This document shows positions 1-8,389 of a DNA stretch of 44,282 nucleotides, in pieces. Within the stretch, counting starts at the first letter, position 1; each line of letters begins with the position of its first letter. Below the pieces are notes generated by a model, which was given only the letters and a program-made list of their open reading frames with translations, did not search any database and was not told the DNA's origin. Position numbers and translations under genes: made by a program. The DNA comes from an uncultured Clostridium sp. (GTDB lineage Bacteria; Bacillota; Clostridia; Lachnospirales; Lachnospiraceae), in assembly GCA_938036545.1 (NCBI GenBank), contig CALHQJ010000048.1:1-44282 (forward strand). Reading direction: 5' to 3'.

Positions 1-184
1 GGATGTAAAAAGCCTTGTGATTCATCCGGCTACCACAACCCACAGCCAGCTTTCACCGGAAGAACTGGCAGAACAGGAAATTAAGCCAAATACCATACGT
101 CTTTCTATAGGAACCGAGCATATCGAAGACATTATTAAAGATTTGCAGAAGGGATTTCATGCGGCAGAAGAACTGCAAAAATAA
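1..184 (+). CDS. metY: O-acetylhomoserine sulfhydrylase, C-terminal fragment
   Basis: The frame starting at base 2 is open from the window edge to a TAA at 182-184 and gives about 60 residues. It contains VKSLVIHPATTTHSQL and then RLSIGTEHIEDIIKDL, which match the C-terminal part of the Cys/Met-metabolism PLP enzymes of the MetY type (O-acetylhomoserine plus sulfide to homocysteine). The catalytic lysine lies outside the window, so the assignment rests on the C-terminal signature alone; another member of the family such as MetZ or MetB is possible. MetY fits the acetyl-type MetA encoded at 35478-36401. Confidence 0.8.
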   Translation, partial: DVKSLVIHPATTTHSQLSPEELAEQEIKPNTIRLSIGTEHIEDIIKDLQKGFHAAEELQK

Positions 185-186
185 GA

Positions 187-215
187 TTGACAAGATAAGA
201 CTTAAGAGGTAGAAT
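187..215 (+). promoter_or_regulatory. Promoter of the purC-dapL operon
   Basis: A perfect -35 TTGACA (187-192), a 17-nt spacer and a -10 TAGAAT (210-215) begin three bases after the metY stop. Initiation is expected at the GGG of 221-223. The promoter lies upstream of the hairpin at 225-281, so that hairpin falls in the leader of the purC transcript. It can still also end read-through from metY. Confidence 0.8.
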
Positions 216-224
216 AACGTGGGT

Positions 225-281
225 AAAGGCAATGGTGTCTTTAAGTTTCATAAGAACTTAAAGGCATCACTGTCTTTTTTT
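225..281 (+). terminator. Leader terminator/attenuator before purC
   Basis: Bases 233-247 pair with 255-269 (15 pairs, two of them G-U) around a 7-nt loop. After one mismatch the stem continues as 225-231 with 271-277, and a T-run follows to 281. Each outer half can also fold alone: AAAGGCA-N4-TGTCTTT occurs at 225-242 and again at 260-277, each a 7-bp hairpin. The long and short folds exclude each other. Because the promoter at 187-215 lies upstream, this is likely a transcription attenuator of the operon. I do not recognise a known riboswitch class here. Confidence 0.7.
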
Positions 282-325
282 GCGTTGAAACATACAGAAA
301 GTGACGCTATCGGAGGAAAACAGAA

Positions 326-1045
326 ATGGAAAAATGCGAACAATTATATGAAGGAAAGGCAAAAAAGGTTTTTTTAACAGACGATCCAGATATTCTGATT
401 GTTTCTTACAAAGATGATGCAACGGCTTTTAACGGATTAAAGAAAGGAACAATCGCTGGCAAGGGAGCCATCAATAACCGCATGACAAATCTGCTGTTTC
501 AGAAACTGGAGAAAGAGGGGATTCCGACTCACTTCATTCAGGAGTTGAATGACAGGGAAACGGCAGTACGGAAAGTGAAAATTATTCCGTTGGAGGTAAT
601 TGTACGAAATGTGGCAGCTGGAAGCTTTTCGAAACGGCTGGGAGTAGAAGAAGGAACGGAACTGGCTGAGCCAACCCTTGAGTTTTCCTATAAAAACGAT
701 GAGCTGGGAGATCCGCTGATTAATTCCTATTATGCAAAAGCGCTGCAGATTGCAACAGAACAGGAGATAGAGACAATTAAAAACTATGCATTTAAGATAA
801 ATGAAGTCCTGAAACAGGAATATAAAGCAGCCGGACTTCGCCTGATCGATTTTAAGATAGAGTTTGGACGATTCCACGATCAGGTAATTCTTGCAGATGA
901 AATCTCACCGGACACCTGCCGTTTATGGGACATAGACAGTGGGGAAAAGATGGATAAAGACCGCTTCCGCAGAGATTTGGGCCATGTGGAGGATGCATAT
1001 ATCCAGGTAGCCAGACGTCTGGGATTAGAAACAGAGAATAACTAG
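326..1045 (+). CDS. purC: SAICAR synthase
   Basis: Phosphoribosylaminoimidazole-succinocarboxamide synthase joins aspartate to CAIR with ATP in de novo purine synthesis in the cytoplasm. The 239-residue length is typical. Visible are the N-terminal YEGKAKKVF nucleotide-binding strand (8-16), the family signature IIPLEVIVRNVAAGS (86-100), LIDFKIEFG (173-181) and DEISPDTCRLWD (191-202). The ATG at 326 is preceded by GGAGG at 312-316. It is the first gene of the purC-dapL operon, and the next gene (purA) begins 26 bp downstream. Confidence 0.97.
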   Translation: MEKCEQLYEGKAKKVFLTDDPDILIVSYKDDATAFNGLKKGTIAGKGAINNRMTNLLFQKLEKEGIPTHFIQELNDRETAVRKVKIIPLEVIVRNVAAGSFSKRLGVEEGTELAEPTLEFSYKNDELGDPLINSYYAKALQIATEQEIETIKNYAFKINEVLKQEYKAAGLRLIDFKIEFGRFHDQVILADEISPDTCRLWDIDSGEKMDKDRFRRDLGHVEDAYIQVARRLGLETENN

Positions 1046-1071
1046 AATTTCTGAAAGGAAGGAATATAGAT

Positions 1072-2349
1072 ATGCTTACATCAATTGTTGGAACAAACTG
1101 GGGAGACGAAGGAAAAGGCCGCATGGTAGATCTTCTCAGTGAAAAGTATGATATTGTTGTCCGCTATCAAGGTGGAAACAATGCAGGGCATACAGTAATT
1201 AATGAAAAAGGAAAATTCGTTATGAATCTGATGCCCTCTGGAATCTGCCGTGAGAAAACGGTAAATATTTTGGGACCAGGGATGGTAATTGATTTGGAGC
1301 ATTTGTATGGAGAGGTCCAAAAGCTTGGTGAAAAAGGAGTGGAGGTAACTCCTGAGCATTTAAAAATCAGCGACAGGGCGACTATCTGTATGCCCTACCA
1401 TAAGCTGATGGACTGCTTGGAGGAAGACCGGCTGGGAGACAAAAAGTTTGGTTCAACACGAAGGGGAATTTCTCCGGTCTATGCAGATAAATATATGAAA
1501 AAGGCACTCCGGATGGGGGATCTGTTCCATATGGAAACGATAAAGGAACGGCTTGGAGAACTGGTGGAGTGGAAAAACCTTACTGTGGCAAAGGGGTACG
1601 GGCATGAACCGGTACAGGCAGAAGAAATGTACCAGTGGCTGGAAAAATACGGATCATATTTTGCGCCTTTTATTTGTGATACGACAGAATATCTTGGAAA
1701 TGCCATTGAGGAGGGAAAATCCGTCCTGTTTGAGGCGCAGTTGGGAGCGCTCAGGGATATTGATTTCGGAATCTATCCATACACCTCTGCTTCTACTACC
1801 CTTGCTTCTTATGCACCCATTGGGGCAGGAGTGCCTTTTGCAAAGCTGGATGAGAGCATTGGAATTATGAAAGCATATTCCAGCTGTGTGGGAGAAGGTC
1901 CGTTTACCTGTGAATTATTTGGAGAAGAAGCAGAAGAACTCAGGGCAGCCGGAGGCGAATACGGAGCAGCTACCGGAAGACCCAGAAGAGTGGGAGGCTT
2001 TGACGCAGTTGCTTCCAGATACGGAACAAAAATGCAGGGATGTACTTATGTGGCTCTTACAAAGCTGGACGTACTTTCTTACATGAAAAAGATTCCGGTA
2101 TGCACAGCCTATGAAATTAACGGAAAACGGACAGAACAGTTTCCGGCAGGCATCGAAGAACTAAATGCCGCAAAGCCGGTATATGAGTACCTTCCAGGCT
2201 TCCGGCAGGATATCAGCGGATGCAGGACTGCAGAGGAACTGCCCAAGGAAGCCCTGGACTATATCCGCTATATTGAGAACATGATTCACTGCCCTGTTAA
2301 ATACGTATCGGTAGGGGCAGAACGCGATGCTTACATTACAATGTTCTAA
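1072..2349 (+). CDS. purA: Adenylosuccinate synthetase
   Basis: Makes adenylosuccinate from IMP, aspartate and GTP, the first committed step to AMP. The protein has 425 residues, the usual length. The N-terminal GDEGKGR loop (11-17) carries the catalytic Asp12, and GGNNAGHTV places the catalytic His at residue 40. The IMP-site segment TGRPRRVGGFD is present, with Gly where Trp is more usual (GRPRRVGWFD). The start has an AAGGAAGG ribosome site at about 1057. It lies between purC and pyrG on the same strand with short spacers, so it is co-transcribed. Confidence 0.97.
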   Translation: MLTSIVGTNWGDEGKGRMVDLLSEKYDIVVRYQGGNNAGHTVINEKGKFVMNLMPSGICREKTVNILGPGMVIDLEHLYGEVQKLGEKGVEVTPEHLKISDRATICMPYHKLMDCLEEDRLGDKKFGSTRRGISPVYADKYMKKALRMGDLFHMETIKERLGELVEWKNLTVAKGYGHEPVQAEEMYQWLEKYGSYFAPFICDTTEYLGNAIEEGKSVLFEAQLGALRDIDFGIYPYTSASTTLASYAPIGAGVPFAKLDESIGIMKAYSSCVGEGPFTCELFGEEAEELRAAGGEYGAATGRPRRVGGFDAVASRYGTKMQGCTYVALTKLDVLSYMKKIPVCTAYEINGKRTEQFPAGIEELNAAKPVYEYLPGFRQDISGCRTAEELPKEALDYIRYIENMIHCPVKYVSVGAERDAYITMF

Positions 2350-2364
2350 GAAAAGAGAAAACTT

Positions 2365-3978
2365 ATGACTAAATATATATTTGTAACCGGAGGCGTGGTA
2401 TCTGGCCTGGGAAAGGGAATCACAGCTGCTTCTTTAGGACGGCTTCTGAAAGCGAGAGGTTTAAAAGTCGCAGCCCAGAAGCTGGATCCATATATCAATG
2501 TAGATCCTGGAACCATGAGCCCATATCAGCATGGAGAAGTATACGTGACGGAAGACGGAGCAGAGACGGATCTGGATTTGGGGCATTATGAGAGATTTAT
2601 TGACGAAGATCTAAACCAGTATTCCAATCTGACTACAGGAAAGGTTTACTGGAATGTTCTGAATAAAGAACGGAGGGGAGAATATCTGGGTTCAACCGTC
2701 CAGGTAATCCCCCATATTACTAATGAAATTAAGGAATTTGTCTATAGGGTGGGAAAAAAGACAGATGCAGATGTGGTGATTACGGAAATTGGAGGAACCA
2801 TTGGAGATATTGAGTCCCAGCCGTTTTTAGAAGCAGTACGACAGATTTCTCTGGAGACGGGAAGGGAAAACAGTTTGTTTATCCATGTGACTCTGGTTCC
2901 ATATCTGAGCGGTTCGGAAGAACATAAGTCCAAGCCAACACAGCATTCAGTCAAGGAACTTAGAGGAATGGGAATCAATCCCAATATTATTGTACTCCGG
3001 TCAGACAGGCCTTTGGAAGAATCTATTTTCCAGAAGATTTCTCTGTTCTGCAATGTAAAAAAGGACTGCGTCATTGAAAACAGGACGCTGCCCAATCTTT
3101 ATGAAGCTCCGCTGATGCTGGAAAAATCCGGATTTTCCGACGTGGTATGCCGAGAACTGAACATTGGGGCGCCGAAGCCGGATCTGAAAGACTGGGAAGA
3201 GATGGCAGAACGCATCCAGAACCGTTCAGAGGAAGTTCACATTGGCCTGGTTGGCAAGTATGTGAAGCTGCATGACGCATACTTGTCCGTAGCAGAAGCG
3301 ATGAACCACGCCGGATATGAGCAAAATACATTTGTAAAAATCCACTGGATTGATTCAGAAACGATTACCAGGGAAACAGCAGGGGATATTCTGAAAGATC
3401 TGGATGGAATTATCGTTCCAGGCGGTTTTGGAAACCGTGGTATTGAAGGAATGATTCTGTCTGCAAAATATGCCAGGGAAAATAAAATCCCTTATTTTGG
3501 AATCTGTTTAGGAATGCAGATTGCTGTGATTGAGTTTGCCAGGAACGCTTTAGGACTGAAAGATGCCAATTCAGGAGAATTTGACGAACAGTGCGCCCAC
3601 AAGGTAATTGATTTTATGCCGGGACAGAGTGAAGAAATTGATAAAGGCGGTACCCTGCGTCTGGGAAGCTATCCCTGCAGCATTAAAAGCGGAACGAAAA
3701 TGGAAGCCTGTTATGGGGCAGAACTGATTCATGAACGCCACCGCCACCGTTACGAGTTTAACAATCAATACCGCAGGGAACTGGCAGAGGCAGGACTGGT
3801 AATAAGCGGCACTTCGCCGGATGACAGACTGGTAGAAACCATAGAACTGCCGGAACATCCATTTTTCGTAGGAGTACAGTTCCATCCGGAATTTAAGAGC
3901 CGGCCCAATCAGGCTCACCCGCTGTTTAAGGGATTTATTTCAGCCTCATTAAAACGGGCAAAAGGAAAAAAGGAGTAA
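2365..3978 (+). CDS. pyrG: CTP synthase
   Basis: Aminates UTP to CTP using ATP and glutamine. It has 537 residues with the full two-domain layout. The synthetase domain has the P-loop GGVVSGLGKGIT (9-20) and EIGGTIGDIE (141-150). The C-terminal class I glutamine amidotransferase domain has the nucleophile Cys381 in FGICLGMQ and the HPEF pair near the C-terminus. It sits 15 bp after purA and only 6 bp before glmS. The nearest regulatory leader is the one at 225-281, before purC; there is no private promoter or attenuator in front of pyrG. Confidence 0.97.
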   Translation: MTKYIFVTGGVVSGLGKGITAASLGRLLKARGLKVAAQKLDPYINVDPGTMSPYQHGEVYVTEDGAETDLDLGHYERFIDEDLNQYSNLTTGKVYWNVLNKERRGEYLGSTVQVIPHITNEIKEFVYRVGKKTDADVVITEIGGTIGDIESQPFLEAVRQISLETGRENSLFIHVTLVPYLSGSEEHKSKPTQHSVKELRGMGINPNIIVLRSDRPLEESIFQKISLFCNVKKDCVIENRTLPNLYEAPLMLEKSGFSDVVCRELNIGAPKPDLKDWEEMAERIQNRSEEVHIGLVGKYVKLHDAYLSVAEAMNHAGYEQNTFVKIHWIDSETITRETAGDILKDLDGIIVPGGFGNRGIEGMILSAKYARENKIPYFGICLGMQIAVIEFARNALGLKDANSGEFDEQCAHKVIDFMPGQSEEIDKGGTLRLGSYPCSIKSGTKMEACYGAELIHERHRHRYEFNNQYRRELAEAGLVISGTSPDDRLVETIELPEHPFFVGVQFHPEFKSRPNQAHPLFKGFISASLKRAKGKKE

Positions 3979-3984
3979 AAACAT

Positions 3985-5823
3985 ATGTGCGGAATTATTG
4001 GATTTGCAGGAAATGCAGAAGCCGTTTCCGTATTGCTGGACGGCTTAGAACGGCTGGAATACAGAGGTTATGACGCGGCCGGCGTTGCGGTTGTGTCGCC
4101 GGATGGAAATCTGCAGGTGAAAAAATGCAAAGGACGTCTTGCCGTACTGCGGAACATGCTGGAAGCTCAGAATCCGCTGTCGGGGAAAATTGGCATTGGG
4201 CATACCAGGTGGGCTACTCATGGAGAACCAAACGACGTAAATGCCCATCCCCATGTAGGGCAGAATGGGAAAATTGCAGTTGTCCACAATGGCATTATTG
4301 AGAACTATCTGGAGATTAAAGAGTTTCTGATTCGGAAAGGCGTTGTTTTTACTTCAGATACGGATACAGAAGTAATCGTCCAGTTTCTGGAATATTATTA
4401 TAAGAAGAAAATGAACCTGATGGATGCGGTTTATGCAGTATTACATCGAATTAAAGGCGCTTACGCTATGGGGATCCTCTGTTCAGATTTTCCGGAACAG
4501 ATGATTGCAGCGAGAAAAGATGCTCCCTTGCTCATTGGGTATGGAACAGATGGAAACTACATTGCCTCTGACGTTACTGCGCTCCTTGCACATACCAGAA
4601 CCGTTACTTATATGGACGATGATGAGGTGGCAGTGATTACTGCAGGACAGGTACAGATCTTTGACAGGGACGGAGGACTTCTGGAAAAAGAAAGGCATTT
4701 GATTGAATGGGATGTTTCAGCAGCAGAAAAAGGCGGATACGCCCACTTTATGTTAAAAGAGATTATGGAACAGCCGGAAGCAGTCCGAAAAACAATTTCT
4801 CCCAGATTGGCAGACGGAGAGATTGTGCTGGAGGAACTGAAGGATGCAAAAGAGTTTATGAAAGGGATTTCCAGAATCTACCTGGTTGCCTGCGGTTCCG
4901 CATACCATGTGGGAGTAGTAGGAAAGTATGCGCTGGAAAAGCTTCTCCGTATTCCGACAGAGGCCTGCATTGCGTCTGAATTCCGGTACAGCGAACCGCT
5001 GCTGGGAGAATCCTCTCTTGTGATCGTAATCAGCCAGTCAGGAGAAACTCTGGATTCCATGGCGGCGCTTCGGGAAGCAAAGCGAAAGGGATCGAAAGTA
5101 CTGTCAATTGTAAACGTGATGGGAAGTTCCATAGCAAGAGAATCGGATTACGTCCTGTATACGTGGGCAGGACCGGAAATTGCCGTAGCAACTACAAAGG
5201 CGTATACCACGCAGATGGTACTTCTTCTGATGCTGGGAGTATATCTTGCAAAGCAGTTAAACAGAATTGAGGAAAACGAATATTCGGACATTGTCAGGGA
5301 ACTTCAAAAACTGCCTGAAAAGATAGAAGCAGTTCTGGACAATCTGAATCTTTACCAGAAAGCGGCATCCAGATATTTTAACCACAACAGCGTCTTTTAT
5401 ATTGGACGTAATGTAGACTATGCCCTGGGGCTGGAAGGATCTTTGAAACTGAAAGAAATTTCCTATATCCATTCGGAATCTTACGCAGCAGGAGAACTGA
5501 AGCATGGAACCATTTCTTTGATAGAACAGGGAACATTGGTGGTGGCTCTGGCTGCATATGAACCGCTGGCAGAAAAGATGCTGTCTAATATTGTGGAAGT
5601 AAAATCCAGAGGGGCAGAGGTACTGGCAATGACTACGTCCCAGACGGAAGACATGATCAGCGGCCAGGCATCAGAAGTGTTTGTGATCCCCAGGGTACAT
5701 CCACTGTTGCAGCCGGTTCTCGGCGTGATTCCATTACAGCTGTTTGCCTATTATATTGCCCTGAACCGTGGCTGCGATATTGATAAGCCGAGAAATCTGG
5801 CAAAATCTGTGACAGTAGAGTAA
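3985..5823 (+). CDS. glmS: Glutamine-fructose-6-phosphate aminotransferase (isomerizing)
   Basis: Makes glucosamine-6-phosphate from fructose-6-phosphate and glutamine, the first step to UDP-GlcNAc for the cell wall. It has 612 residues. The start MCGIIGF exposes Cys2 as the Ntn-type nucleophile after Met removal. HTRWATHGEPN follows, then two SIS sugar-isomerase domains (VACGSAYH; SQSGETLDS) and the C-terminal LAKSVTVE. The spacer from pyrG is 6 bp, so there is no room for the glmS ribozyme found before many Firmicute glmS genes. Control must come from the operon or act post-transcriptionally in another way. Confidence 0.97.
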   Translation: MCGIIGFAGNAEAVSVLLDGLERLEYRGYDAAGVAVVSPDGNLQVKKCKGRLAVLRNMLEAQNPLSGKIGIGHTRWATHGEPNDVNAHPHVGQNGKIAVVHNGIIENYLEIKEFLIRKGVVFTSDTDTEVIVQFLEYYYKKKMNLMDAVYAVLHRIKGAYAMGILCSDFPEQMIAARKDAPLLIGYGTDGNYIASDVTALLAHTRTVTYMDDDEVAVITAGQVQIFDRDGGLLEKERHLIEWDVSAAEKGGYAHFMLKEIMEQPEAVRKTISPRLADGEIVLEELKDAKEFMKGISRIYLVACGSAYHVGVVGKYALEKLLRIPTEACIASEFRYSEPLLGESSLVIVISQSGETLDSMAALREAKRKGSKVLSIVNVMGSSIARESDYVLYTWAGPEIAVATTKAYTTQMVLLLMLGVYLAKQLNRIEENEYSDIVRELQKLPEKIEAVLDNLNLYQKAASRYFNHNSVFYIGRNVDYALGLEGSLKLKEISYIHSESYAAGELKHGTISLIEQGTLVVALAAYEPLAEKMLSNIVEVKSRGAEVLAMTTSQTEDMISGQASEVFVIPRVHPLLQPVLGVIPLQLFAYYIALNRGCDIDKPRNLAKSVTVE

Positions 5824-5851
5824 GGAAACATCGACAGGAGGAAATAACAGT

Positions 5852-7285
5852 ATGGGGATTCATGAAGAATGCGGTGTATTTGGAGTGATGAGCACAAAAA
5901 AGGAAAATGTGGCAGAACTGGCTTATTATGGCCTCTATGCCCTGCAGCACAGAGGACAGGAAAGCTGCGGAATTGTTGTAAATGACGACGGTGTATTTTC
6001 TTCTTATAAAGATCTGGGGCTTGTGAGCGAAGTGTTTTCGAAAGAAACACTGGCTCATTTCCCAGAGGGAACTATGGCTGTGGGCCATGTCAGATATGGA
6101 ACTACCGGAGGAAATACAAGAAGTAACTGCCAGCCTGTTGAAGTCAACCATCAGAAAGGGAAAATGGCGCTGGCCCATAATGGAAATTTGAGCAATGCTC
6201 TGGAGCTTCGTGACAGGCTGGAACTGTCAGGAGCTATTTTTCATACTACCAGTGATACGGAAACAATCGCATATATGATTACCAGAGAACGTCTGACTGC
6301 CCCCAGCATTGAGGAAGCGGTCAGCAGAGCAATGAATTTCCTGGAGGGAGCTTATTCCCTGGTAATGATGTCCTCCACTAAGATGATTGCCGCCCGTGAT
6401 CCATATGGATTCAGACCTCTTTGCTATGGAAAAATGCCGGACGGGACGTATGTAGCAGCCTCGGAAAGCTGCGCATTATCGGCAGTCGGCGCAGAGTTTG
6501 TCAGAGATATCCTTCCTGGAGAAATTCTGGTATTTCATCCAAACGGGGTAGAATCCAGAAAAGAACATTGCGGAAAAGAAAAAACAAAGACCTGCATTTT
6601 TGAATATATTTATTTTGCCAGGCCGGACTCTGTAATCGATGGCGTATCGGTTCATGAATCACGGATAACAGCAGGAAAACTGCTGGCAGAGAAGTATCCG
6701 GTGAAAGCAGATATTGTAATCGGAGTTCCGGACAGCGGGCTGGATGCTGCTCTGGGATTTTCAAAGGAATCAGGAATTCCCTATGGTATTGGATTAATTA
6801 AAAATAAATATATTGGAAGAACCTTTATCTCTCCAGGACAGAATGAACGTCTGGATCAGGTCAGAATCAAACTTTCTCCTGTAAAAAGTGTTATTGACGG
6901 AAAACGTGTGGTACTGATTGACGATTCCATTGTCAGGGGGACCACCAGCAGGCGTATTGTGAAACTTTTGCGGGATGCAGGAGCAAGAGAAATTCACATG
7001 CGGATTTCAGCCCCGCCGTTTTTGCACCCCTGTTATTACGGAACGGATATCGATTCCGAAGAAAATCTGATTGCCTGCCGCCACAGCACAGAAGAGATTG
7101 CAGAATTGATCGGAGCAGATTCTCTGGGATACCTGGAGGTGGGAAAACTGGATCAGCTTATCCGCTGCAAGGATTATTGCGCCGCCTGTTTTCATGGAGA
7201 ATATCCTACTAAAATACCGACTGATCTCCGGAAAGACCGGTTTGAACAGAAGCTGTCTGAGCGAGCTCAGGGAAAGAGGAGCTAG
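5852..7285 (+). CDS. purF: Amidophosphoribosyltransferase, Fe-S type
   Basis: Commits PRPP to purine synthesis by transferring glutamine amide nitrogen to it. It has 477 residues. The start MGIHEECGVFG implies removal of a six-residue propeptide to expose Cys7 as the catalytic N-terminus. The PRPP loop VVLIDDSIVRGTTSRR lies at 353-368. Cys248, Cys394, Cys443 and Cys446 correspond to the four 4Fe-4S ligands of the oxygen-labile B. subtilis-type enzyme. A GGAGG site lies just upstream of the ATG. The stop codon abuts the carA start directly. Confidence 0.97.
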   Translation: MGIHEECGVFGVMSTKKENVAELAYYGLYALQHRGQESCGIVVNDDGVFSSYKDLGLVSEVFSKETLAHFPEGTMAVGHVRYGTTGGNTRSNCQPVEVNHQKGKMALAHNGNLSNALELRDRLELSGAIFHTTSDTETIAYMITRERLTAPSIEEAVSRAMNFLEGAYSLVMMSSTKMIAARDPYGFRPLCYGKMPDGTYVAASESCALSAVGAEFVRDILPGEILVFHPNGVESRKEHCGKEKTKTCIFEYIYFARPDSVIDGVSVHESRITAGKLLAEKYPVKADIVIGVPDSGLDAALGFSKESGIPYGIGLIKNKYIGRTFISPGQNERLDQVRIKLSPVKSVIDGKRVVLIDDSIVRGTTSRRIVKLLRDAGAREIHMRISAPPFLHPCYYGTDIDSEENLIACRHSTEEIAELIGADSLGYLEVGKLDQLIRCKDYCAACFHGEYPTKIPTDLRKDRFEQKLSERAQGKRS

Positions 7286-8389
7286 ATGATGAAAAAATTT
7301 GACAGAAAACTGATTTTGGAAGATGGAAGTGAGTATTATGGATATGGTTTTGGCGCTTCCGGTGAGAGGGTTACTGAAATTGTATTTAATACATCTCCGG
7401 TAGGGTACCAGGAGATTATTTCAGATCCATCGTATACGTACCAGACCGTTGTGATGGCCTATCCGCTGATTGGAAATTATGGGATTGCAGAAGAGGATTT
7501 TGAGACAGAATATCCGACAATTGGAGGACTTGCCGTAAGGGATTACAATGACCAGCCGTCTAACTTCCGCAGTAAGTATACATTATCTCAAACCATGGAG
7601 AAGTACCGGATTCCCGGAATTTATGGAATTGATACCAGAAAGCTGGTGCGTTCAATCCGCAACCTGGGAAGCAGAAAAGCGCTGATTACAGATGCAGATA
7701 CTCCTTTACAGGACGGGCTTTTTAAACTGGCATCCTGCGATATACCAAAGAATGCGGTGGAACTGGTAAGCAGAAAAAAGATTCAGCAATACCAGGTTCC
7801 TGGAGAACGATACCGTGTAGCTGCCATTGACTGTGGAATGAAGCAGAATATTGTAAGAAGCTTTAATAACAGAAACTGCAGTGTAACAGTATTTCCATGG
7901 AATACTTCTGCAGAAGAGATAGAGAGAATAAAACCTGATGGGATTTTTCTGTCCAATGGCCCCGGCGATCCGGAAGACGTCCAGCCGGTTATTGAACTGG
8001 TAAAAAAACTGCGGGGGAAATATCCTGTTTTCGGAATCTGTCTGGGACACCAGATTATTTCTCTGGCATATGGCGCAAAGACTTATAAGCTGAAATTTGG
8101 CCACAGGGGAGGAAACCATCCGGTAAAAAATCTGATAACAGGAAAGATCGAAATTACCTCCCAGAACCATTCTTATGCAGTGGACAGGGAAAGTCTTGCA
8201 GATACAGATTTACAGGTGACACATCTGAATCTGCTGGATCAGACCGTCGAGGGGGTCGCCTGTAAAGAAGATCGGGTATTTAGCGTACAGTATCATCCAG
8301 AAAGTGCGCCAGGCCCCCAGGACAGCGGCTATCTGTTTGAACAATTCATCGAAATAATGGAGGAAGCGAAGAATGGCAAAACGAACTGA
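7286..8389 (+). CDS. carA: Carbamoyl-phosphate synthase small subunit
   Basis: The glutaminase subunit that supplies ammonia to CarB for carbamoyl phosphate, used in pyrimidine and arginine synthesis. It has 367 residues: an N-terminal CPSase small-chain domain with MAYPLIGNYGI (58-67) and a class I amidotransferase domain with Cys252 (FGICLGHQ), His337 and Glu339 (QYHPES). Two tandem ATG codons start it right after the purF TAG; the ribosome site AAAGAGGAG lies inside purF. It overlaps carB by 17 bp, which suggests translational coupling of the two subunits. Confidence 0.97.
   Translation: MMKKFDRKLILEDGSEYYGYGFGASGERVTEIVFNTSPVGYQEIISDPSYTYQTVVMAYPLIGNYGIAEEDFETEYPTIGGLAVRDYNDQPSNFRSKYTLSQTMEKYRIPGIYGIDTRKLVRSIRNLGSRKALITDADTPLQDGLFKLASCDIPKNAVELVSRKKIQQYQVPGERYRVAAIDCGMKQNIVRSFNNRNCSVTVFPWNTSAEEIERIKPDGIFLSNGPGDPEDVQPVIELVKKLRGKYPVFGICLGHQIISLAYGAKTYKLKFGHRGGNHPVKNLITGKIEITSQNHSYAVDRESLADTDLQVTHLNLLDQTVEGVACKEDRVFSVQYHPESAPGPQDSGYLFEQFIEIMEEAKNGKTN

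Noticed and set aside
246..256. Shared 11-mer TTTCATAAGAA between the purC leader loop and the loop of the repeat element
   Set aside because: It is a striking match, but it is short and AT-rich, and the surrounding stems are unrelated; I do not treat the purC hairpin as a copy of the repeat.
437..877. Minus-strand open frame inside purC
   Set aside because: It is a shadow of purC with no ribosome site or family features. The same holds for many other antisense frames in this window.
3979..3984. glmS ribozyme upstream of glmS
   Set aside because: Only six bases separate pyrG and glmS, so there is no space for it.
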